Source: Pseudomonadales bacterium (lineage in GTDB: Bacteria > Pseudomonadota > Gammaproteobacteria > Pseudomonadales > Azotimanducaceae). Taken from it: 64,000 nt of DNA. Positions 56,212 to 64,000 of this stretch are shown here, one piece after another. The number at the start of each line of letters is the position of its first letter. The stretch's first letter is position 1. The notes under the pieces are model-generated. The model ran no database searches, was not told the DNA's origin, and saw nothing but the letters and a program-made list of their open reading frames with translations. The translations under genes and the position numbers were made by a program. The stretch spans positions 1-64,000 of the forward strand of contig JAESSY010000137.1 in the NCBI GenBank assembly GCA_016763855.1, given 5' to 3'.

Positions 56212-57565
56212 TCATTTCATTGTTAGTCTGAGTATTCGCCTGGCATTTATCATGCTCAGTCTAGCCGTGGCAGTTTACTTAATGATCACTCCAGGCTATC
56301 CCGTTGCGACCTTGGTCATGATGACAATTATTGCTGCGCTCATATTTAATCTGTTTAGATTTATTACGCGAACCAATCAAGAACTAGCTAGGTTTTTAGG
56401 TGCGACTCGTTATGCTGATTTTAGTCAGCGTTTTGTATTTGATGATGTGGGCGCTGGTTTCAATGAATTGGGAGACACATTTACTCAAATATTAGATCGT
56501 TTTCGACAGGATAGAAAAGAGCAAGAAAGCGAGCTGCGTCACCTAAAAGCCTTGCTTGAACACGTGCCAGTTCCTTTGATCTCGCTCCACGGGGATGAGA
56601 CAATTACACTCTGGAATAACGCATCGAGGAGACTATTTGGTACTGCGAAAATAGCAGTTCGTGATGATCTGAAATTGTTTGGTCACGCATTACACGATCA
56701 GGTTTCCGACGTTCAGCCGGGTGAAAAACGTTTGGTAGAAGTGACATTTGATGGTGAAAAACAGAGGCTCAATGTTACGGCGAGTGAAATCATCATTTCA
56801 TCTAAACACGAAAAATTAATTGCCCTACAAAATATTCAAAGTGAACTTGATGGGATGCAAATGCATGCCTGGCAGGATTTGCTAAGAGTGCTTACCCATG
56901 AAATAGTTAATTCAATCACGCCTGTCTCTTCTCTCGCTTATACCGCTGCGGATCTTGTTGAAGATGCCAAGAATAAATTCTCCGATCACCCAGAGATTCA
57001 GGTAGATCTGAAAGATGTAAAAGAAGCAGTTATGATCGTTGCTCGCCGCTCAGATGGATTGTTAAATTTCATACGAAGTTATCGGCGTTTTTCTGATTTT
57101 ACTGCTCCTAAAGTAGAACGATTTCCTATAAAAGATCTTTTCAGCGATATCACAAAACTTATTAATGCTGATTGGCAAGGCAACATTAAAGGCGGCGAAA
57201 TCCATTTAACGGTTCGAGTGAATCCCTCAACCTTAGCCCTTGATGCTGATAGGCAGATGATAGAGCAGCTGCTGATTAATCTATTGCAAAATTCAGAACA
57301 AGCACTACGAGAATCTGACACCAAAAAGGTGGAGTTGTATGCGTACATTAATAAACAAGGGCGTATTAGCATTGAAGTGAGTGACACAGGCCCTGGAATC
57401 ACTGATGAACATGTGGACAAAATATTTGTGCCTTTTTTTACGACACGTAAGCATGGTAGCGGCGTGGGTTTAGCTTTGAGCCGACAAATTATGAATGCCC
57501 ACGGTGGCACGATTAACTATACTAGTCAGTCCAAAGAGGGAGCTAAGTTTCTCTTGGTATTTTGA
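56201..57565 (+). CDS. Sensor histidine kinase
   Basis: Two N-terminal TMs, PAS-like region, LLRVLTHEIVNSITPVSSL H-box, GPGITDEHVDKIFVPFFTTRKHGSGVGLALSRQI; start overlaps upstream stop by 11 nt. Confidence 0.92.
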   Translation: MGFNHFIVSLSIRLAFIMLSLAVAVYLMITPGYPVATLVMMTIIAALIFNLFRFITRTNQELARFLGATRYADFSQRFVFDDVGAGFNELGDTFTQILDRFRQDRKEQESELRHLKALLEHVPVPLISLHGDETITLWNNASRRLFGTAKIAVRDDLKLFGHALHDQVSDVQPGEKRLVEVTFDGEKQRLNVTASEIIISSKHEKLIALQNIQSELDGMQMHAWQDLLRVLTHEIVNSITPVSSLAYTAADLVEDAKNKFSDHPEIQVDLKDVKEAVMIVARRSDGLLNFIRSYRRFSDFTAPKVERFPIKDLFSDITKLINADWQGNIKGGEIHLTVRVNPSTLALDADRQMIEQLLINLLQNSEQALRESDTKKVELYAYINKQGRISIEVSDTGPGITDEHVDKIFVPFFTTRKHGSGVGLALSRQIMNAHGGTINYTSQSKEGAKFLLVF

Positions 57566-57670
57566 TCCTTTTTCCATCTCTTTCTATGCCGTCACCTTGA
57601 TATGGGTCATTGAATTAGCTCGCATCCTATTGCAATCTTAAAGGACAATATTTGTCTATATGGAGTTGCT

Positions 57671-59173
57671 ATGTCTGTTGACCATTCCTCGGAGCAATCA
57701 CCGAGTACTGCCGAAAACATTTTTGACGTTCTCATTGTTGGTGCGGGGATCTCAGGAATTGGAGCAGCTTATCACTTGCAGGATCAGACCCCAGGGACTT
57801 CTTTTCTAGTATTGGAAACCCTTGATGACTTTGGTGGAACTTGGCTGACCCACACCTATCCAGGCATAAGGTCAGATAGTGATCTCTACACCTTCGGGTA
57901 TCGCTTTAAACCCTGGGTTGGAGCGCCGATAGCGTCTGCAGAGGAAATTCTTAACTATATGGGTGAGGTCATTGATGAAAATGACTTAGATAAACATATT
58001 CGATATCAACATCATATCGATTCAGCGAATTGGTGCAGTACCCATAAACAATGGACCCTCAAAGGTCACCGGAAAGATACTGGGGAATCTGTGACTTTTA
58101 TCAGTAATTTTCTATGGATGTGTCAGGGCTATTATGAGCATGCCAAAGGATATACCCCGGAATGGCCTGGCATGGATAAGTTTGAAGGAGAGATTATTCA
58201 TCCTCAAACCTGGCCTAAAGATCTGGATTACAAAAACAAGAAAGTTATTGTCATTGGCTCTGGAGCTACTGCCGCAACATTGGTTCCTGCGATTGCTGCT
58301 GACTGTGAACACGTTACCGTCTTACAGCGTTCACCAACTTATTTTATTCCTGGTCGAAATGAGAATGAAATGGCAGATCAATTGAGACGTCTTGAAATTG
58401 ATGAGACATGGATTCATGAAATTGTCCGGCGTCAAATTTTGTTTGATCAAGCAGAGTTCACTCGTCTGGCTATAGAAGAACCCGAGTTTGCAAAAACCGA
58501 ATTACTCAATGGTGTAAGAGAATATCTGGGCCCAGACTACGATATCGATAAACACTTTACTCCGCGCTACCGACCATGGCGACAACGAATTGCTTTTGTA
58601 CCAGATGGAGATATCTTTAAAGGCATCACCTCCGGTGCAGCGAGTATGGTTACCGATGAAATTGAATCATTTACAAAAGAAGGTATCTTGTTGAAATCTG
58701 GTGATTTACTAAAAGCTGATATTATTATGACAGCGACGGGTTTCAATCTAAGCGTTCTCGGCGGAATCGAATTCTCTGTTGACGATAAACAGGTTGATTT
58801 TGCTGATACAGTAACTTATCGCGGAATGATGTTTACCGGCGTCCCTAACATGGTTTGGATTTTTGGGTATTTTCGTGCCAGTTGGACACTGCGAGTCGAT
58901 ATTATCGCAGATTTTGTGTGTCGTTTACTGACGCACATGAAGTCTAATGATGTGAGTTCGGTTGAAGCAGCACTCCGACCAGAAGACATGGATATGCCCA
59001 AACTGCCTTGGATGGATCCTGAAAACTTTAATCCGGGTTACCTAATGCGTTCCATGCATTTAATGCCCAAACGAGGAGATAAACCTGAATGGCAGCACAC
59101 TCAGGATTATTGGCTTGAGAAAGATGAGCTGCCGAAGATTGACCTTAAGGACAGCGTGTTTGTGTACAAATAG
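57671..59173 (+). CDS. Flavin-containing monooxygenase, AlmA/BVMO-like
   Basis: DVLIVGAGISGIGAAYHL, GGTWLTHTYPGIRSDSDLYTFGYRFKPW, FEGEIIHPQTW (FxGxxxHxxxW). Confidence 0.9.
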   Translation: MSVDHSSEQSPSTAENIFDVLIVGAGISGIGAAYHLQDQTPGTSFLVLETLDDFGGTWLTHTYPGIRSDSDLYTFGYRFKPWVGAPIASAEEILNYMGEVIDENDLDKHIRYQHHIDSANWCSTHKQWTLKGHRKDTGESVTFISNFLWMCQGYYEHAKGYTPEWPGMDKFEGEIIHPQTWPKDLDYKNKKVIVIGSGATAATLVPAIAADCEHVTVLQRSPTYFIPGRNENEMADQLRRLEIDETWIHEIVRRQILFDQAEFTRLAIEEPEFAKTELLNGVREYLGPDYDIDKHFTPRYRPWRQRIAFVPDGDIFKGITSGAASMVTDEIESFTKEGILLKSGDLLKADIIMTATGFNLSVLGGIEFSVDDKQVDFADTVTYRGMMFTGVPNMVWIFGYFRASWTLRVDIIADFVCRLLTHMKSNDVSSVEAALRPEDMDMPKLPWMDPENFNPGYLMRSMHLMPKRGDKPEWQHTQDYWLEKDELPKIDLKDSVFVYK

Positions 59174-59218
59174 TCGGAGTTGATTGTGCCAGTTAGCGAT
59201 TACATTTTCAGCACTTGG

Positions 59219-59659
59219 CTACATCAATGCAAGTGCCCCTCGAATGATCATTGCTAACAATGCAAGTGAGGCGAGGGCGAAGATTGAAAATCTTACAAGC
59301 ACGTGATTTGTGGTGCCGTGAACTACACTGTGAACGACTCGTGCTGCAACGTAAAACCAGGCTAACCCTGTATTGATCTCATCTCCGAGCCCGGCTACTG
59401 CCAGGGCAATTACAATTGCGTAGAAAAGAGTCGGTTGTTCTAAGAGATGGTTGTAATTGTCAGCTTTCCACTGAACTTCTTTGGGTAGTTGTGCGGCCAA
59501 TTCAGATGTACGTTGTCCTGCATCGGGACCTAGTTTTGCGGCGCTAATCGCCGGTAGACGCGTGACTACCATCCATGTCATTACAACAAAAGTCCAAAGA
59601 CCCAGACAAAAAACGGGTAACAGGATAGGAGAGGCGCCAAGACCAAGAGAATCTAACAT
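59219..59659 (-). CDS. MAPEG family protein
   Basis: Four TM segments; VQWKADNYNHLLEQPTLFYAIVIALAVAG ... AWFYVAARVVHSVVHGTTNHVLVRFSIFALA. Confidence 0.85.
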   Translation of the reverse strand: MLDSLGLGASPILLPVFCLGLWTFVVMTWMVVTRLPAISAAKLGPDAGQRTSELAAQLPKEVQWKADNYNHLLEQPTLFYAIVIALAVAGLGDEINTGLAWFYVAARVVHSVVHGTTNHVLVRFSIFALASLALLAMIIRGALALM

Positions 59660-59706
59660 AAGTGTTTCCTTTTAGTTATTTTTAAGCATTATGGCGTGTT
59701 GTTGAC

Positions 59707-60828
59707 TTAGATGGAACACCTTTGCTTGCACCATGCCGTGATCATATCAGCGTGTTTGTCTCGTGCATCGACAGGATATGTCAGATAATGATCGCCTTCA
59801 GTTAATGCGAGTTCTTTATCCTTGCTGCCTATTAAATCAAATATGTTTCTTGCATCTCCAGGGAAAACGCCCGTATCGGACAAAGATTGGATGACAAGCG
59901 TAGGTAAAGTGATTTTCGCCAAGTGCGGCGCGCCGCGACAAGGTGAGCTCTTAAGGCTCCACATGCTGAGCCAGGTTCTCAAAGTATTATTCAGGCCGAT
60001 TCCTCGGGGCCCAAAATTAGATTTTTCTGGATTACCCGCATAACATATGCCGACCTTTCTATCCGATGGGTCAATAGTGCCATCCATCAAGCGAAGATCT
60101 GCCCAGGTTCTGTACATATTGAATGCACGATCGACCATACCGTGTTCCTGAAGGCGGTCGAGTTCAGCATATACCCAATCAGTAATTTTGTGATTTCTTG
60201 TTACCTGGGCAGCGCGATATTTTGAGATAAATTCAGGAGAGTAAGGAGGGCCATTTTCAGGATTGTACATATTGAGCGCTTGATCAATACTACAAGGGTC
60301 GTTTTCATTGCTAATGGATGGATCCATCCAGTCGGTGAGTACTTCCGGTCGACCTGAGTGCGCACAAAGAGACACATAGTAATCCCCGGGTATTAGCTCA
60401 CTAGCCGCATCGGGCACCTTTAGCCCCGGTGTTGCTTCAAGAATCGGATCAACTGCTTGAGAGTGATAAGCCGCCATAAGTGATCCTCCGCCAGAGTTGC
60501 CGAGCAGGACTACATGTTCAACACCTGCAACTTCTTTTAACCATCGCACCCCCGCACCAATGTCAATCAGCGCATACTCAAGCAAAAAGAAAGCCTCGTT
60601 GCCTCTAAAACGTGTGTTCCAACCAAGGAAGCCGAATCCACGTTTCGCCAAGTACTCTCCAAGATAATGTTCACTGAAATCGACATTGTAGTGGCTAGCG
60701 ATAAATGCAGTTTTAGGCTTTTCACCGCTTGGGCTTAGATAGAGTCCCTGACAGGGATGAAAGCCCGCGCCATTTCGACGACCCTTAGGGGATTCAATAG
60801 CAACAAACTGACGATCTATGTTGTGCAT
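59707..60828 (-). CDS. Alpha/beta hydrolase family protein
   Basis: VVLLGNSGGGSLMAAYHSQAV nucleophile region; LPTLVIQSLSDTGVFPGDARNIFDLIGSKDKELALTEGDHYLTYP. Confidence 0.8.
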   Translation of the reverse strand: MHNIDRQFVAIESPKGRRNGAGFHPCQGLYLSPSGEKPKTAFIASHYNVDFSEHYLGEYLAKRGFGFLGWNTRFRGNEAFFLLEYALIDIGAGVRWLKEVAGVEHVVLLGNSGGGSLMAAYHSQAVDPILEATPGLKVPDAASELIPGDYYVSLCAHSGRPEVLTDWMDPSISNENDPCSIDQALNMYNPENGPPYSPEFISKYRAAQVTRNHKITDWVYAELDRLQEHGMVDRAFNMYRTWADLRLMDGTIDPSDRKVGICYAGNPEKSNFGPRGIGLNNTLRTWLSMWSLKSSPCRGAPHLAKITLPTLVIQSLSDTGVFPGDARNIFDLIGSKDKELALTEGDHYLTYPVDARDKHADMITAWCKQRCSI

Positions 60829-61043
60829 GTATTAAAGTCTCCGATGGGATGTCCTTACTTCGATAAGCTTCATTCTTGCAGTTAACAATGCTGTTGGAAA
60901 AAAATCCGATTTTTGGACTTGTGTTTTTACGCTTATATACTGGAATACCTATTGAGATACTTCCGCTTAGTGATAAATAACTCAGGTCTGAATTTCCATC
61001 TGCGATAACTGAGAGTCAGACCTGAGCAAGCTTAATGGTTTAG

Positions 61044-61412
61044 TTAGCCCATGTGATAGAAAACGGCCTTATTGCCATCTGGATCTCTGAAATATGCGCC
61101 ATAGAAAGTAGCCATTCGCTCACCTGGTTCACCCTCGTCCGTTGCACCCATAGCAATGGCCTTTGCGTAGAGTTCGTCGGCTTTTTCTCTAGATCCAGCT
61201 GCGAATGCAAGCATATTGCCATTGCCTGGTGCTGGGTCGCTTTCATCAAAAGGGACGCATACAGCAAGCATGGGTTGGTCAGGCCCTGTTCCCATTAAAG
61301 CTATTCTGCCCATATCCATTAATATTTTCGCACCTAAGGGTGCCAACAATTCTGACCAAAATGCTTTTCCTTTCTCCATATCGCTAACACCGATAGTGAC
61401 ATATCCAATCAT
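61044..61412 (-). CDS. VOC (glyoxalase/bleomycin-resistance) family protein
   Basis: MIGYVTIGVSDMEKGKAFWSELLAPLGAK ... FYGAYFRDPDGNKAVFYHMG. Confidence 0.92.
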   Translation of the reverse strand: MIGYVTIGVSDMEKGKAFWSELLAPLGAKILMDMGRIALMGTGPDQPMLAVCVPFDESDPAPGNGNMLAFAAGSREKADELYAKAIAMGATDEGEPGERMATFYGAYFRDPDGNKAVFYHMG

Positions 61413-61629
61413 ATATTTGCTCCATAAAAATAGTTCCGCCATTGAGATTTACCCTAATGGCTTGTGGTCGGGATGTCAGCATAACGCTGGTCTGATAAAA
61501 GAAACAGTATGCAATAGGAGATATGCCTCAATGGAATACGCTTACTAATATCAAATTGGGCTTATATTAAGTTGCCGCTATACTGGTATCTAAGGTATAA
61601 CATAGCTTCTGGGCAAGCGTAGGTCGTTA

Positions 61630-64000
61630 ATGAAGCAGGATCAATTTCAACGCTGGAAGACGAAGCTGAGTAAAAGGCTTACTCGAGTTTTATTGATCCT
61701 TTGTGCCCCAGTTATTATCTACAGCTCCATGGTTGCCAATGAACTTGACTGGCAAGTTGGTTTGGGTGCGTTTTGTCTATTAATAGTCCTGTCTTTTTCC
61801 AGACAGATTCCAAACTTTGTTAAAACTTACGCATTGATTATTATGCCCATGATTATAGGGACGGCTATTCTCATCAAATTTGGTGTGGTCGGTGGAGCTC
61901 GCTTGTACTTCGGTCTTTCCATCTTACTGGCGGTCGTTTTGCTCGGGCAACACATAGGCAACCTATTTCTAATAATATCCGTAGGGCTTATTGCCATTGT
62001 TGGAACACTGTCCCTACGTGGATTTCTGGAACACGACGACACCGCCTATCCCTTATCTCAAGAACTGACATGGTGGTTCTGGTTTGGTATCTCTTTCATT
62101 ATTTCTATTGGAGTTGCCTTTTATTCAGTGGCTTATCTAATTAAAAAGCTCGAAAAAAACTTTGGCGAACTCGAATCTCTTCTAGCATCAAAAGAACATA
62201 CCATTGAAGCGGAAAAGCAAAGTAAAGAGTTGTATCAACTCCTTGCGGACAATGTGACGGATGTAATTTGGACCATGAATCTGAAATTGGAACTGACTTA
62301 TGTTAGTCCCTCTGTATTTGCAGCACGAGGGTATACACCAGAAGAAGTGATTCAGATGGGTGTGTCTGAAATGATGGTTTCAATACCACGAGAAAAAATC
62401 GACGAGATGTTACTTACTGAGCTTGAAAATGCTGAGAAGAGTGATATCGGCAAGCCGATACTCAGAATTGACACGCAACTTAGTCATAAGGATGGGCATT
62501 GGGTTGAAGTTGAATTTCTCCTTAGTTTTTTGAGAGATGAGGGGGGCGAGATCGCTGGTATTCTCGGCGTCAGTCGAGAAATTGGAGATCGAAAACGCCT
62601 TGAAACAGCAATGGATACTGTGCTCTCCGGGACTAAACAAAGATACGGGATTGATTTTTTTGATGCCCTAACCGGAAAACTGCAAGAAGCATTGGCAGTG
62701 CAAATGGTATTTGTCGGCAAAGTAAATGAAGACAAGACCATCTCTACTCTTGCGGTCTCAGAACAGGGTGTTAAAGGTGAAAATTTCAGCTATGACTTGG
62801 AAAACACACCCTGTCAAATAGTCGGTCAAGATGGTACATGCATTTATCCTTCCAATATCCAGAGCTTATTTCCAAAGGATAAAGCTTTGGTGGAAATGGG
62901 GGTGGAAAGTTACTTAGGTATTTCCATTCATGATAATAAAGAGCAGCCCATTGCAATATTAGTCGCGATGGATGATAAAGAAATGAAAGATGTTCAGCTT
63001 GGAGAGAGACTTTTTAATATATTTGCGTCTCACGTTCGCGCCGAGATTTTAAGACAGGAAGAAGAAGCGGATAAATACTCAATACAACAACAGTTGAATC
63101 AAGCTCAAAAGATTGAATCTATCGGCCAGTTGTCTGGCGGCATAGCCCATGACTTTAATAACCTCTTGGTAGTGATAAATGGATATGTCGAACTTGCAAA
63201 AGAACATTTGGATGATGATGACGAGGAAGATGAAGAGCTAAATAAATACTTGTCTGAAATAGAAAAATCTGCAAACCGAGCAACTGTTCTTACTCGTCAG
63301 TTGTTATCTTTTAGCAGAAGACAGATCATGGAATTAAAGCCCCTGAATCTGAACGAGCTAATAGTTGGCTTGAGTGGTTTATTAACACGCCTTATACCTG
63401 AAAATATTGAATATCAGTTCATTCCAGTTTCAGATCTTGGCACTATAAATGCCGATGCGGGTCAGCTAGAACAGGCAATTGTTAATTTGGCAGTTAATGC
63501 GCGGGATGCAATGCCTGATGGTGGAAAGCTCACCATTGAAACAGAAAATATTTTGATTGATCAAAATTATGTTAATACTCATCCTTGGGCGAAGCTCGGA
63601 AGATATGTTCTGTTTAGGGTTTCTGATACCGGCTTTGGCATAAGCTTGGAAATGCAGGAGCGGATATTCGAACCCTTTTTTACGACTAAAGCTGAAGGGG
63701 AGGGAACGGGGCTGGGCTTATCAGTTTTCTTTGGTATCGTGAAACAACATGACGGGTTTACTCACCTTTATAGCGAGGTTGGTAAGGGCTCTGAATTCAG
63801 AACTTACTTACCTATTGTTGAAAGAAATGCCGGTAGTCTGGAGAGAAAACTTGAACCAAAGTTAACTAGGGGGCAGGGACTCATATTGATTGTCGAGGAT
63901 GAGGAGCAAGTTTGTCGCCTAGCAACAACCATATTGACGCGAGCAGGGTATGAAGTACTTGCCGCCGAAGATGGCGAACGTGCGGTTGAGGTGTTTAGTC
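61630..64000 (+). CDS. PAS-containing hybrid sensor histidine kinase with receiver (3' end outside window)
   Basis: My translation from ATG 61630 (MKQDQFQRWKTKLSKRLTRVLLILCAPVIIYSSMVANELDW...) stays open; IGQLSGGIAHDFNNLLVVINGYVELAKEH; ILIVEDEEQVCRLATTILTRAGYEVLAAEDGERAVEVF at the edge. Not in the supplied ORF track, probably because no stop codon occurs in the window. Confidence 0.88.
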   Translation, partial: MKQDQFQRWKTKLSKRLTRVLLILCAPVIIYSSMVANELDWQVGLGAFCLLIVLSFSRQIPNFVKTYALIIMPMIIGTAILIKFGVVGGARLYFGLSILLAVVLLGQHIGNLFLIISVGLIAIVGTLSLRGFLEHDDTAYPLSQELTWWFWFGISFIISIGVAFYSVAYLIKKLEKNFGELESLLASKEHTIEAEKQSKELYQLLADNVTDVIWTMNLKLELTYVSPSVFAARGYTPEEVIQMGVSEMMVSIPREKIDEMLLTELENAEKSDIGKPILRIDTQLSHKDGHWVEVEFLLSFLRDEGGEIAGILGVSREIGDRKRLETAMDTVLSGTKQRYGIDFFDALTGKLQEALAVQMVFVGKVNEDKTISTLAVSEQGVKGENFSYDLENTPCQIVGQDGTCIYPSNIQSLFPKDKALVEMGVESYLGISIHDNKEQPIAILVAMDDKEMKDVQLGERLFNIFASHVRAEILRQEEEADKYSIQQQLNQAQKIESIGQLSGGIAHDFNNLLVVINGYVELAKEHLDDDDEEDEELNKYLSEIEKSANRATVLTRQLLSFSRRQIMELKPLNLNELIVGLSGLLTRLIPENIEYQFIPVSDLGTINADAGQLEQAIVNLAVNARDAMPDGGKLTIETENILIDQNYVNTHPWAKLGRYVLFRVSDTGFGISLEMQERIFEPFFTTKAEGEGTGLGLSVFFGIVKQHDGFTHLYSEVGKGSEFRTYLPIVERNAGSLERKLEPKLTRGQGLILIVEDEEQVCRLATTILTRAGYEVLAAEDGERAVEVFS

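Noticed and set aside
57079-57510. 143-aa minus-strand ORF inside the sensor kinase
   Set aside because: Shadow ORF opposite the HATPase domain.
1-64000. CRISPR arrays, integrases, IS elements, prophage structural genes or known anti-phage operons
   Set aside because: None seen: no regularly spaced repeats, no transposase or integrase motifs, no capsid/tail/terminase or defence-system cores. A visual read can miss short tRNAs or degraded IS ends.

Overview
This 64 kb window looks like a chromosomal segment of a gammaproteobacterium. That is inferred from gene content and moderate GC, and no marker gene proves it. It is densely coded, mostly with metabolic, transport and signalling genes. I found no rRNA, tRNA, CRISPR array or intact IS element by eye. 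Recognisable blocks: SDR / truncated hemoglobin / MDR oxidoreductase; QueD and GlpD; a frameshifted amidase; an ECF sigma factor with a small membrane partner; an OpuC-type ABC system with a fused binding protein and permease; a RIO kinase; a frameshifted SMP-30-like lipoprotein; IorAB-type molybdo-oxidoreductase; a PhnD-like lipoprotein coupled to a hybrid histidine kinase; PhoD; thioredoxin; GltS; an orphan DnaB/RecA-like ATPase flanked by hairpin-rich noncoding DNA; P450s including a CYP153-like one; two Baeyer-Villiger/AlmA-like flavin monooxygenases; an ABC/HlyD exporter divergent from an NtrC-type response regulator and kinase; and a sensor kinase running off the right edge. The strongest candidates for something under-described are (1) a 940-aa fusion of an MFS (NarK-like) transporter, a cyclic-nucleotide-binding domain and a histidine kinase, next to a response regulator; (2) a near-consensus sigma-54 promoter with two helically phased dyads upstream of the ABC exporter; and (3) a ~230-bp hairpin-rich noncoding segment downstream of the orphan ATPase that may be a structured RNA or mobile-element remnant. 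All calls come from reading sequence and motifs; no database search was run.
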